Assembly: GCA_029782355.1 (NCBI GenBank)
Contig: JAKOUY010000016.1
Span: 620,001-684,000, forward strand
Source of the DNA: Actinomycetes bacterium
GTDB lineage: Bacteria; Actinomycetota; Acidimicrobiia; Acidimicrobiales; Ilumatobacteraceae
Reading direction: 5' to 3'
DNA length: 64,000 nt
Shown in pieces: positions 46,243 through 53,990 of this stretch. A program made the translations under genes and the position numbers. Each line of letters opens with the position of its first letter. Position 1 is the first letter of the stretch. The notes beneath the pieces were generated by a model. It worked only from the letters and a program-made list of their open reading frames with translations. It did not search any database and was not told the DNA's origin.

Positions 46243-47763
46243 TCAGTCGGGCCGGTTGCGTCTCGCCGTGCGGTCCTCGACCAGTCGGTGAGTCACCTCG
46301 GCGAGCCTGCTGAGCCATCGATCTATGCGGCTCTCGGTGGCGCATGCTCGGATCGCGCGCTGCGCACGAGCTGCGGGATGCTCGCCACTCAGGTCCTGGC
46401 GGCGATCGCCGGCGGCCTCAGCGTTCTCGTACTGGCAGCCGTCTCTCGTCGTGTGGCCGAGGTGCTCAAGGGTGTGCGTGCAGAGGAGGTACTGCAACGG
46501 CCCCGGCTCGCCGATGCCGCCGGGCGCGACGTTGAAGCTGACGAACTGAGCGAGCAGCGACGCGGTCGCACTAACAGACAACAACGCGACGTTCTCACCG
46601 CCGCGCTCGCGACCTGCGCCTGCGATGTACGTGGGATCGTCGAGCAGGCCCTGGATGTCGAGAGACACGTCGGAGACGTTGACCTGACGGTTGCATACGA
46701 GGCACGGGCGACCAGGCCGGAGTACGTGGCTGCGCCACGTTGCGTTCCGCATGCCATTGCCGTCATCGAAGACATCGACGCTGATCCCGCCGTCGATGAC
46801 GGGAACGAGATCGGCGTAGGCGATCTGATTGAGGATGACGCGTGCCCACGGCCGGTCGACACAGCAGATGACGAGATCATGGTCGAGGGCTACCGCGAGC
46901 CCGCCCTGCTCGCACACGCTGAGGTCGTAGAACGCGAACTCCGGCTCGGCGGCAGTAGCTGCGGAGCGCATGAGTCTCTCCGCGACCTCGATCTTGGAGC
47001 GGCGTGTCAGAGCATCGCGGCGGGTGGCCCCGATGAGTCTGTCCAGATTCCCGAACTCGACGATGTCGAAGTCCATGACGCTGACGTGGGCCATTCCGGT
47101 CGCGGCGAGTCGGACCGCAACGTCGAGGCCGACGCTGCCTGCCCCGACGACGAGAACCTTTCGACGCACGAGATCGCCGTGAACTTGGGCACCCCAGCAG
47201 GACACCGACCGTCGCTGACTGACGGTCGCGCGCTCCGCCGGCCTGAGTTCGTCATTCCAGCTGATCTGGAGGCGGTCGCCGATCACACGGACGTTCTCGC
47301 AATGTGTGGCCGACACCTCGAGGCCAGTGCCACGATCCCAGTGGCGGGCGGACCACGATCCGTCGCCGCCGCTGTATGTCATGCCGACCAGGGGGAAGCC
47401 GGTCAACTCTCGTACGAGGTTGGCGAAGCTGTGCTCGGCGTCGAAGTCAGGGCCGCTCATGCGCTGCCACCCGCGACTCCCTGGATGGCTGTGACAGAGC
47501 ACGAGTCCGTCCCCGCGCTCGTGAGCGATGACGGCCGCGCGAAGAACGTAGTCCCCGGCAATGGATGCGTTTCCGTGCACCTCTCGCTCGCCCGGCAATG
47601 GAGTAATCACCGACGTCAGCAAGGCGCTCGTGCGGGTTGCCCCCGTCGAGGAGCGGTAGGTAGCGAGACAGATGTCTTCCTGACCGTCCGACCGATCCAC
47701 GTGTGACTGAAGGACCTCGGCGAGGCCACAGCTCATGGCGACCGATGTAGTTCGCCGGTTCAT
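46243..47763 (-). CDS. JAB-E1 fusion: JAMM isopeptidase plus ThiF/E1-like adenylyltransferase
   Basis: A 506-residue two-domain protein. Residues about 1-150 are a JAB/MPN domain with JAMM motif H91-S-H93 ... S103-x-x-D106. Residues about 190-430 are a ThiF/E1 adenylation domain: nucleotide loop VVGAGSVG (205-212), NLDR (239-242), K257, and CVDRPWAR (301-308). PCLVC (354-357) is one CxxC for zinc or catalysis; C428 and C443 may provide more ligands. The E1 half would adenylate the ubiquitin-like protein encoded two genes upstream; the JAB half would process or remove it. ATG 47763 overlaps the E2-like stop by 4 bp. Fusion of the deconjugase and the activator is known in predicted bacterial Ubl operons. 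Confidence 0.85.
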   Translation of the reverse strand: MNRRTTSVAMSCGLAEVLQSHVDRSDGQEDICLATYRSSTGATRTSALLTSVITPLPGEREVHGNASIAGDYVLRAAVIAHERGDGLVLCHSHPGSRGWQRMSGPDFDAEHSFANLVRELTGFPLVGMTYSGGDGSWSARHWDRGTGLEVSATHCENVRVIGDRLQISWNDELRPAERATVSQRRSVSCWGAQVHGDLVRRKVLVVGAGSVGLDVAVRLAATGMAHVSVMDFDIVEFGNLDRLIGATRRDALTRRSKIEVAERLMRSAATAAEPEFAFYDLSVCEQGGLAVALDHDLVICCVDRPWARVILNQIAYADLVPVIDGGISVDVFDDGNGMRNATWRSHVLRPGRPCLVCNRQVNVSDVSLDIQGLLDDPTYIAGAGRERGGENVALLSVSATASLLAQFVSFNVAPGGIGEPGPLQYLLCTHTLEHLGHTTRDGCQYENAEAAGDRRQDLSGEHPAARAQRAIRACATESRIDRWLSRLAEVTHRLVEDRTARRNRPD

Positions 47764-48104
47764 ACTGCTTCCCCGATGACGCCGCGCACATGGGCAACCC
47801 ACCCGGCCGTCGGGTCTGGATCGTTGCCCCACCCGACGATCTGGCGGGAGTGTCCGAGCCAGCCTGGCATCGGGCATGGCTGCGTGTTGGTTGCTGCGAA
47901 GCCAACGCCGTTCGGCAGGTAGATCCAGTGCGGCGGCACGAGTGGCCAGCGAGAGAGTTCATCGATTGCGACGGCGCTCTCTACAACCTCGCCAGCGAAG
48001 CGACCGTCCACGACGTCGACGTCGTAGACGATGTGTCCGTCGACGGATCTGGGGGCGGCCCCGTAGGCGGTGAGCCCGGCGGTGAACCCCTCGGGGCCGC
48101 TCAT
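47760..48104 (-). CDS. E2-like ubiquitin-conjugating-type protein
   Basis: A 114-residue protein resembling prokaryotic E2-like families. The core PPHWIYLPNGVGFAATNTQP, then GWLGHSRQIVGW and GWVAHVRGVI. There is a single cysteine, Cys77 in TQPCPMPG, placed after the beta sheet as in E2 folds, so it is the candidate thioester residue. It lies between the Ubl and JAB-E1 genes with overlaps (TGATG and ATGA). The assignment rests on context plus the LPxxVxF and W/HSR pattern; it is below certainty from sequence alone. Confidence 0.7.
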   Translation of the reverse strand: MSGPEGFTAGLTAYGAAPRSVDGHIVYDVDVVDGRFAGEVVESAVAIDELSRWPLVPPHWIYLPNGVGFAATNTQPCPMPGWLGHSRQIVGWGNDPDPTAGWVAHVRGVIGEAV

Positions 48105-48355
48105 CAGGCCACGTCTGCGCGGTGTCGGATGCTCACGAACCGCGCCATGTCGTGGATCTCGACAACGTTCTCGTCGCCGTACCGCACCGGCTCGGGGCGG
48201 TGTCCCTTGAGTTCACCGAGATCGAAGTTGGCGGGATCGAGGCCGGCCAACCGGAGCAGATCCTGGGCCAGCTGCTTGCGATCGGTCGTGGTGTAGGGCC
48301 GACCGTCGATGGTGAATCGGATCTGCCGGCGGAGTGCGGAGATGTTGTCGTTCAT
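48104..48355 (-). CDS. single-domain ubiquitin-like (multiubiquitin-type beta-grasp) protein
   Basis: An 83-residue protein that matches one repeat of the bacterial multiubiquitin family: QIRFTIDGRPYTTTDRKQLA, then LLRLAGLDPANFDLGELKG, and VVEIHDMARFVSIR. These proteins are ubiquitin-like modifiers. Here only one beta-grasp unit is present and the C-terminus is RHRADVA, without the terminal Gly-Gly. A strong Shine-Dalgarno AAGGAGGG precedes ATG 48355; the longer frame upstream is antisense to the DUF3024-like gene. First gene of the Ubl-E2-JAB/E1 operon. Confidence 0.8.
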   Translation of the reverse strand: MNDNISALRRQIRFTIDGRPYTTTDRKQLAQDLLRLAGLDPANFDLGELKGHRPEPVRYGDENVVEIHDMARFVSIRHRADVA

Positions 48356-48413
48356 GGGGGCATCCCTCCTTAGGGGGCGGGTCGAGCCGAGCGGCTCTGA
48401 TCCACTTGTCGCG

Positions 48414-48785
48414 ATGGCGGACCGCGGCGAAAGTGGGAGGGAGACGCAACGCCAGGGGACCTGGTTCTCGGTCGGGCTCGAGAGAGAGCGACGAGAGGAA
48501 TTTGGCCGTTGTGCGCGACGCCCCCGTCCAGCAGGTCGGCGACACGTCCCGAGAGCGGAGGAGCCCCGGAGCGTCCCGTGGCGGGCAGACTTCGGCTCGG
48601 CGTGGACCCGCTTCCCGATTGCCCGGCTGCGATACACGAGGGCGTGCCGGGAGTGGCAGATCTACTGGCGTGATCGGAATCTCAAGTTCCACGTCTACGA
48701 CCTCGTCGCGCCGACGGCGAACGTCGGGGCTCTGCTGGCGGAGATCGATGCTGACGCTGACCCTACCGGCATGTCCTGGAGCTGA
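48414..48785 (+). CDS. DUF3024-like protein, divergent or degraded N-terminus
   Basis: A 123-residue frame. The C-terminal 65 residues fit DUF3024: WRADFGSAWTRFPIARLRY, then WQIYWRDRNLKFHVYDLVAP and LLAEIDADADPTGMSW. The first half (MADRGESGRETQRQGTWFSV and an Arg-rich stretch) does not look like the usual family N-terminus and may be degraded; no alternative frame restores it clearly. Divergent from the Ubl gene by 58 bp. Function unknown. Confidence 0.45.
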   Translation: MADRGESGRETQRQGTWFSVGLERERREEFGRCARRPRPAGRRHVPRAEEPRSVPWRADFGSAWTRFPIARLRYTRACREWQIYWRDRNLKFHVYDLVAPTANVGALLAEIDADADPTGMSWS

Positions 48786-48994
48786 GCAGGGGTGCCTCGC
48801 GCGCTGGTGAGCCCCGCCGTGGTCCAAGGCGCTGGAACATCGGCGTCATCGCTGGCCCCGCATTTCAGCGCGCGGCGCTGTACTGGAATACGAACAGCCT
48901 TCGCCGGTCGCGAGAGCGAAGCAGCTCAGGGCGGTTCGGTCAGGGCGTAGTCGAGCCTCAGTCGAAGCAGCTGGTGAGCGCCGTGTTGGTTCGA

Positions 48995-50089
48995 TCAGCC
49001 GTCGGTGCTGCCCAGGCCGAGACCGGAGAGGTACTCGAGGACCAGCCGGTTGCCGCGGAACCACAGTGCGGCCACGCTCGACCACTCGTCGGTCTGAATC
49101 TCGCCATCAAGGCGGAAGACCTTGCGGTACTGATCGCTTCTGCCACGACTGGCGAAGTCGTTGACAGTCCGGGGGTAGAGACTCGGCTCGTACCCCTTGA
49201 CCGCGCCGTCGCAGTGAATGAAGACCCCTCGCGATGTGTCGCGGATGGCATGGAGGTACCGAGCCAACACGAGATCCGATTCGTCTGAGCGTATGGGAAC
49301 GAGCTCCTCGATCTCGATCGTCTTCAGCTTGTCATCAGCCGTCCAACGAAACGACGTAGCGACGTAGGGATTCAAGATGGACTGCCCACCCGCTGGGTCG
49401 CCATGGATCGTCTCACCCACGAGGTGTTCGTTGTCGAGAAGTTCGTTGTTGAGCGGTGGGCCGAACCAGTAGTCGCGCTCCTCGATCTCCTCGTGCTCGG
49501 ATCTCAAGCGCAGTCGGTGCCCATCGACCGCCAGCCGAGCTTGGACCTCCTTGACGCGCGCGATCCCGAGCACCGTTGCGACGAGGTCGTAGTGGATGTT
49601 CGAGGCGAAACCCCGGCGGAGGAACTGGTGGTAGTGGATGGAAAGGTCGGCGTGGAGCAGTCCGTGGGGGCGCGCGTCGAGGTCCGCCACCGAAAGCAGC
49701 CCATCGTCGTCGACTCGATCGAGCAGGTCGGGTGCCTTACTGAAGACACGGTCGGTCAACGCAGGCTTCTGGAATACTGGCCAGTGCATGTCGAAGTAGT
49801 CCGCCCACGGCGCTGCCTCGAGCAGCGAGGCGGCCGCGTCGCCAAGTTGCATGACCTCCGGCAGCCGATCCACGAGTCCGTCGACCACCTCGGGCTCCGA
49901 GGCGTGCCAGTCTTCTATGCAGGTGACGGCTCGGGAGCGCGCCTCCACCAGACGAGCCCTCTCGTCGCTGAACAAGAAGATGGGCGGCGTTGCGAGATCC
50001 GTCATGACCTCGAGCAGGTCTTCGTAGATCACGCCAAGCCGGCCCTTCACTGCGGCCACGAGGTCTGCAGGGATGAAGTCAGGTGTCAT
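48995..50089 (-). CDS. uncharacterised protein paired with HNH-like gene
   Basis: A 364-residue soluble protein I do not recognise. The N-terminal 120 residues are helical (FIPADLVAAVKGRLGVIYEDLLEVM). The middle contains HADLSIHYHQFLRRGF and EERDYWFGPPLNNELLDNEHLVGETIHGDP, the C-terminal part is beta-rich (SSVAALWFRGNRLVLEYLSGLG). ATG 50089 overlaps the preceding gene by 11 bp, so the pair is co-translated. Context suggests defence cargo; no catalytic motif is recognised. Confidence 0.65.
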   Translation of the reverse strand: MTPDFIPADLVAAVKGRLGVIYEDLLEVMTDLATPPIFLFSDERARLVEARSRAVTCIEDWHASEPEVVDGLVDRLPEVMQLGDAAASLLEAAPWADYFDMHWPVFQKPALTDRVFSKAPDLLDRVDDDGLLSVADLDARPHGLLHADLSIHYHQFLRRGFASNIHYDLVATVLGIARVKEVQARLAVDGHRLRLRSEHEEIEERDYWFGPPLNNELLDNEHLVGETIHGDPAGGQSILNPYVATSFRWTADDKLKTIEIEELVPIRSDESDLVLARYLHAIRDTSRGVFIHCDGAVKGYEPSLYPRTVNDFASRGRSDQYRKVFRLDGEIQTDEWSSVAALWFRGNRLVLEYLSGLGLGSTDG

Positions 50090-50915
50090 CCGTCTGCGAC
50101 CGCTCGGCTTGGGCAAGTGCGTCCGGGCGCGGGAACTCGGGATTGAGGATTCCCGTCCAGAAGGATTCGTGGAACTGACGAAGGCCGTCACGATCGCGCA
50201 CGACGGGGGCGTGCGGTGGCCAAGAGATGCCATCCGGCGTGGGAGGCCAGATCATGAGGGGGAAGTCGCTCCCGCGCGCCCACCGCTCGTGATTCTCCAT
50301 ACCCGGGCCGCCCACGATTGCGATCACGACGTGGCCGATCGCGAGCGTCACCGAGAAGGAGTTGGGCGCCGTCGGTGCTTCGAGATCGGTCGTTCGCGTC
50401 GGCGCAGCGAGGTGACCACTCACGTAGAAGTCGAAGGGCTGGGAACCGGGCTCGGGCCGGAAGGCAAGCCGCATGTGATAGCTGGGCGGCGCGATGCCAT
50501 CCCGGTAGATCTGGCGGAGATCGTCGTGGCCGAGAACGATGGCGCCATCTTCGTAGTGATCGAGGAGGACAGCGACCTTGGCCGCCCAGCGAGCCAGTGC
50601 CATCTGATCCGCGACGGCGAGCCGTGCATCGCCACCGCGGACCATGGGTTCGAGGAACGGCCGCACCTGGCCCTCCAGCGATGACATCCAGCCGTTGTTG
50701 CACTCCTCGCAGACTGCCTTGACTACGACTTCGGGTCTGCGCTGTGGGTGCGACCGTGTGGTGCGACTTCCGTCGGAGTCGATGAACTCGAACCCGAAGT
50801 CGTAGCCCTCGTTGTCCCCGAACGCGTCCGCAAGCACCTCGCCGAGCCAGAACGGCACGAGGTGCTCCCTTGTGAGCGGCGTCGAACCGCACCATGCGCA
50901 ACTTGTGCCGGCCAC
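50079..50915 (-). CDS. HNH/treble-clef zinc protein, putative nuclease
   Basis: A 278-residue protein. The N-terminus has CAWCGSTPLTREHLVPFWLG and, 45 residues on, VCEECNNGWMSSLE: two CxxC pairs with an EHLVP (His) motif, the layout of HNH endonuclease-like treble clefs. The rest is an alpha/beta domain (FRPEPGSQPFDFYVSGHLAA, FSVTLAIGHVVIAIVGGPG). GTG 50915 gives VAGTSCAWCG; an upstream ATG at 51032 would add an Arg-rich leader and is less likely. Partnered with the overlapping unknown gene at 48995. Confidence 0.65.
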   Translation of the reverse strand: MAGTSCAWCGSTPLTREHLVPFWLGEVLADAFGDNEGYDFGFEFIDSDGSRTTRSHPQRRPEVVVKAVCEECNNGWMSSLEGQVRPFLEPMVRGGDARLAVADQMALARWAAKVAVLLDHYEDGAIVLGHDDLRQIYRDGIAPPSYHMRLAFRPEPGSQPFDFYVSGHLAAPTRTTDLEAPTAPNSFSVTLAIGHVVIAIVGGPGMENHERWARGSDFPLMIWPPTPDGISWPPHAPVVRDRDGLRQFHESFWTGILNPEFPRPDALAQAERSQTDDT

Positions 50916-51145
50916 CCGCCCAGTCTGCCGGAACCTGAGGCGCGCCCTGTCGCCTCCGCCTGGCCAACCGGTCCGTCTGTCTCGTTCCCGTCGAGCAGCG
51001 ACGTTTGCGCTCCGTGGGCTGAACCGCGCCATCGGCTATCAACAGGGAGAGCGCCGCATGGCCCCTTGCCAACCGCCGAGCAAGATCGTTGCAGTCAGTG
51101 CGCGGTTCGGGCCCCGCCACCATGGGCCGTCGAAGGTGCCGAGCT

Positions 51146-52642
51146 CTACGGCTCGGGGCAGCGGATCACTACCTCATGAGCGCCGGCATCGACCGGTACC
51201 GGTTGGACTCGGCTGTGGTCGAAGTACCGACCCCGCTTGCCCTTACGGATCACGACGTGCTCGACGAACAGGCCGACGAGGGCACGTTGCTGGTCGAGGT
51301 CGAGGCGGTCCCAAGTCTCGGCGGTCACGCACTCCCAAGTCGTGCCGTCGAGTTTGGGGTGGATGATCAGCTGGTCGAGCCGTCGCCTTGCGAGCATCAG
51401 GCGAGCGTGGATCGGATCCTGTGCCGCAAGGAACTGCGCGCGGCTGATCCGCTGAGCGCCGTAGTCCTCCGCAAGGCCGGCGAGGAACCGTTCGTCGGAC
51501 TCGATCGAAGCGACCAACTGGTGGGCGTCGCCGCCGGCTCGGCGAGCGCGGGCGGTTGCGATGTCGGTGTGTTCGAGCGCGGCGAGCACGTAGTCGACGA
51601 CGATCTGCTCGACGTAGTCGGCCTTCACCGTGTTGGAGCCGCAACCGTGGCGGTTCGCCTTGTCGCTCGCGATCGTCCGACGAGGCGGACGCTGTCCCGG
51701 CTTGAGCTTCTTGTCCATGCGCTCGCTGACCGCGGCCATCACCGAGCCGCACTCGGCGCACCGGCACATCCCGGCGAGCAGGTTGACCTTCGGCCGGCGA
51801 CCGATGGGTGCATGGGTGAGACGGGAACGCACTTGCTCCCATGTCGCCCGGTCGAGGATCGGCTCCCAGTTCGCTTCGCCGACCACTTCGCCTTTGGACT
51901 CACGGAGTCCGGTGATCCGCCCCGCCTTGAGGATCATGCTCAGCGAGCCTGGCCGCCACTTCTTGCCATGCGCCGACTGGATGCCGCGATCGTTGAAGTC
52001 GACGACGATCGAGGCGAGCGACTGGCCGCCCAGCACACGTGCAGCCGCCTCCCGAATGACGGAAGCCTCCTCCGGTACGACCTCGATCTGGCCCTGTGCC
52101 ACTCGCCGGTAGCCGTAGGAGCGGCCGCCGCCGTGGGCGTTGCCGCGTTCCGCGTTCTGGTGGTGCTTGGCGCTGACACGCTCACCGATCCGAGCGGACT
52201 CGTGCTCTGCCGCCGCACCGAGGACTTGGGCGGTGAAGCGGCCGCTCGCTGTGTTGAGGTCGACGTGACCGGCAGCGACCGTTCGGATCTCGACCCCTGC
52301 TGAGGCGACCACCTTGGTCAGCTCGACGAGGTCGGCAAGCCGCCGGTACAGCCGGTCGGGGTGATAGGCGACGATGACGTCGATCTCGCGCCGACGGACG
52401 AGGTCGAGCAGACGCTCGTACTCGGGGCGGCACGCACCGGAGTAGGCGCTCAGGTCGTTGTCGACGAGCACCTCGTCGACGCTCCAGCCTTCGAGGTCGG
52501 CCAGGTGGCGGCATGCGTCGATCTGTCGGCCGACACCGGCCGCCTCGCCGACCTTGTCCAACGAGATCCGGGCGTAGACCGCAGCACGCCCGAACAGCGT
52601 GCCTGCCCCCGTGCGGACGTTCGAATGTCGCTTCGCCGTCAT
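51146..52642 (-). CDS. large serine recombinase (integrase)
   Basis: A 498-residue site-specific recombinase. The resolvase domain carries the catalytic serine at S27 in VYARISLD, then VGRQIDACR and VIVAYHPDRLYRR. The recombinase domain follows (GGRSYGYRRV and VNDRG-type FNDRGIQSAHGKKWRPGSL), then the zinc ribbon with CRCAECGS and a distal Cys in RHGCGSN, and a C-terminal helical segment. ATG 52642 gives a standard start; the frame extends to 52690. Its position next to the fpg att site marks it as the element's integrase. No recombination directionality factor was identified. Confidence 0.93.
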   Translation of the reverse strand: MTAKRHSNVRTGAGTLFGRAAVYARISLDKVGEAAGVGRQIDACRHLADLEGWSVDEVLVDNDLSAYSGACRPEYERLLDLVRRREIDVIVAYHPDRLYRRLADLVELTKVVASAGVEIRTVAAGHVDLNTASGRFTAQVLGAAAEHESARIGERVSAKHHQNAERGNAHGGGRSYGYRRVAQGQIEVVPEEASVIREAAARVLGGQSLASIVVDFNDRGIQSAHGKKWRPGSLSMILKAGRITGLRESKGEVVGEANWEPILDRATWEQVRSRLTHAPIGRRPKVNLLAGMCRCAECGSVMAAVSERMDKKLKPGQRPPRRTIASDKANRHGCGSNTVKADYVEQIVVDYVLAALEHTDIATARARRAGGDAHQLVASIESDERFLAGLAEDYGAQRISRAQFLAAQDPIHARLMLARRRLDQLIIHPKLDGTTWECVTAETWDRLDLDQQRALVGLFVEHVVIRKGKRGRYFDHSRVQPVPVDAGAHEVVIRCPEP

Positions 52643-52717
52643 TCGCTGCGCTAGCTCCTCGGGTGCTCGGGACTCCCTTTGAAGTCCCACCTGCGGGAGC
52701 TGCTCAGCGCGTCGTGA

Positions 52718-52753
52718 TTACCTCAGAAATTTCGAGGTGGTGTTGTCGGCCAG
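52718..52753 (-). repeat. att copy proximal to the recombinase, inside fpg
   Basis: Encodes LADNTTSKFLR then TAA, the present fpg C-terminus. Codons acc, aaa, ttt and taa are the element-derived, A/T-ending versions. Matches 35465-35500 at 32 of 36 bp; the last 14 bp are identical, so strand exchange probably fell there. Confidence 0.8.
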
Positions 52754-53566
52754 CACCTTGCCGCCGGTCTGGCAGGTCGGGCAGTAGGCCACGGTGTACC
52801 CGCTGTAGGTCACGCTGCGCACCGTGTCGGCGCACACCGGGCACGGCTGGCCCACCCGCCCGTGGACCCGACCGGGCCGATCGGCCGACGAGCTCATGTC
52901 GGTGCGGGTGCGTTCGTAGGCCAGGCCGTCCTCCACCGCCTCGGCGATGGCCGCGTGGATGGCGGCGGCACCGTCCCGACCGAGCTTGGCGGTCATGGCG
53001 AACGGCGACACCCGGGCCCGGTGGCAGACCTCGTTGGCCAGCATCCGGCCGAGCCCGGCGATCTGGTGCTGGTCGCGCAGGAAGCCGTGGATCCGCATGT
53101 TCGTGGCGGCGAAGCGCCGAGCCAGATCCTCGGGGCCGAGCGACAGGGCCTCGGGACCGAGGCGGTCCAGCGGTGGTGCGTCGAGCGGCGTCCGACCGTC
53201 GACGTTGGCCAGGCACCACACCCCGGCGCGGCGCTCCGTGCCGGCCTCGGTGAGCAGCAGGGCCGGACCCTCGGTGAAGACGAATCGGCCCCGCCCATTG
53301 CGTGGCGTGGCCGACTGCTTGGCGTCCACCAGCAACCGCCCACCCTGCATCAGGTGGACGGCGAAGGTGACCGGCTCGAAGCGGACCAGCAGGTACTTGC
53401 CGCGTCGGCCGACGTCGAGCAGCGGCCACCCGGCGGCCGCCTCGGGCGGCGGCACTGCCGTCTTCAGCACGGTGAAGTTGAACGGCACGAAGCGCTGTAG
53501 CACGCGGCCGGCGAACGCTGCGGTGAGCCGCTCGGCGTGGGCCTGGACCTCGGGGAGCTCGGGCAT
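52718..53566 (-). CDS. Fpg/Nei-family DNA glycosylase (element insertion site)
   Basis: A 282-residue Fpg/Nei DNA glycosylase that removes oxidised bases. The catalytic N-terminus MPELPEV (Pro after Met) is intact; the middle has the H2TH region AGLGRMLANEVCHRARVSP, and the C-terminal zinc finger is CPVCADT...YCPTCQTGGK. The last 11 residues LADNTTSKFLR come from the integrative element, replacing the native but identical residues. It overlaps nothing upstream; the SCP2-like gene ends 12 bp before its start. Which branch (Fpg or Nei) is uncertain; the finger is the Fpg type. Confidence 0.93.
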   Translation of the reverse strand: MPELPEVQAHAERLTAAFAGRVLQRFVPFNFTVLKTAVPPPEAAAGWPLLDVGRRGKYLLVRFEPVTFAVHLMQGGRLLVDAKQSATPRNGRGRFVFTEGPALLLTEAGTERRAGVWCLANVDGRTPLDAPPLDRLGPEALSLGPEDLARRFAATNMRIHGFLRDQHQIAGLGRMLANEVCHRARVSPFAMTAKLGRDGAAAIHAAIAEAVEDGLAYERTRTDMSSSADRPGRVHGRVGQPCPVCADTVRSVTYSGYTVAYCPTCQTGGKVLADNTTSKFLR

Positions 53567-53578
53567 GGCTGGGTGCGC

Positions 53579-53971
53579 TCAGCGGTACTCGGTGCGCGGG
53601 GCGATCTCGGCGAAGACCGAGCTGAGCGCGGCGAACACCGGTTGTGCCTCGATCAGCTTGGACTGGTCGCCGGTGAGGCGGATCCGCCCGGTGACGAAGG
53701 CCTCCTGGGCGGTCAGCGTGCCCGTGGCCACGGCCACGGCCGTGGCCCAGTCCTCGATCATGCCCACGTCCTGCGGATCGGCCGGGCCGGCGCCGAACGT
53801 GGCCCGTCCATCGCCGGCCTGGAGGTGGTACACCACCGTGCCCTCCGGCCCGTCGGTGATCTCCTGGGTGATGCCGATGGCGTGCGAGCGGGCCAGGTCG
53901 GCCAGCTGCGGTGAGGCGGCGACGGCGTCGGTCAGGGCCTCGATCCAGGCCAGGCTGAGGTAGCGCAACAC
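53579..53971 (-). CDS. SCP2/sterol-carrier-like small protein
   Basis: A 130-residue protein that looks like a bacterial SCP2-fold lipid-binding protein: VLRYLSLAWIEALTDAVAA, then EGTVVYHLQAGDG, WATAVAVATGTLTAQEAFVTGRIRLTGDQSKLI, a pattern shared with SCP2-domain proteins. I take GTG 53971; the longer frame would run into the divergent gene. It sits 12 bp upstream of fpg on the same strand and may be co-transcribed. Confidence 0.7.
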   Translation of the reverse strand: MLRYLSLAWIEALTDAVAASPQLADLARSHAIGITQEITDGPEGTVVYHLQAGDGRATFGAGPADPQDVGMIEDWATAVAVATGTLTAQEAFVTGRIRLTGDQSKLIEAQPVFAALSSVFAEIAPRTEYR

Positions 53972-53990
53972 CCCCGTAGTCTGCCCGACG

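Larger units (their letters stand above)
35465..52753. mobile_element. integrative element in the 3' end of fpg/nei, with serine recombinase and defence cargo
   Basis: Bounded by two 36-bp near-identical copies of the fpg 3' end, both encoding LADNTTSKFLR-stop. They share an uninterrupted 14 bp (gtgttgtcggccag) at the inner edge of one and the fpg-proximal edge of the other. The recombinase gene lies 75 bp from the fpg-side end. Inside, codon use is less GC3-rich than in both flanks, and cargo is typical of defence islands: type III restriction-modification, a ubiquitin-like conjugation operon, a Rad50-like ATPase, HNH-like and DUF4143 genes. No transfer or replication genes are seen, so it would be an integrative (possibly mobilisable) island. 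Confidence 0.85.

Noticed and set aside
48846-49085. Small Arg-rich minus-strand ORF
   Set aside because: No start signal, low-complexity, and it overlaps the end of the gene at 48995 in another frame.
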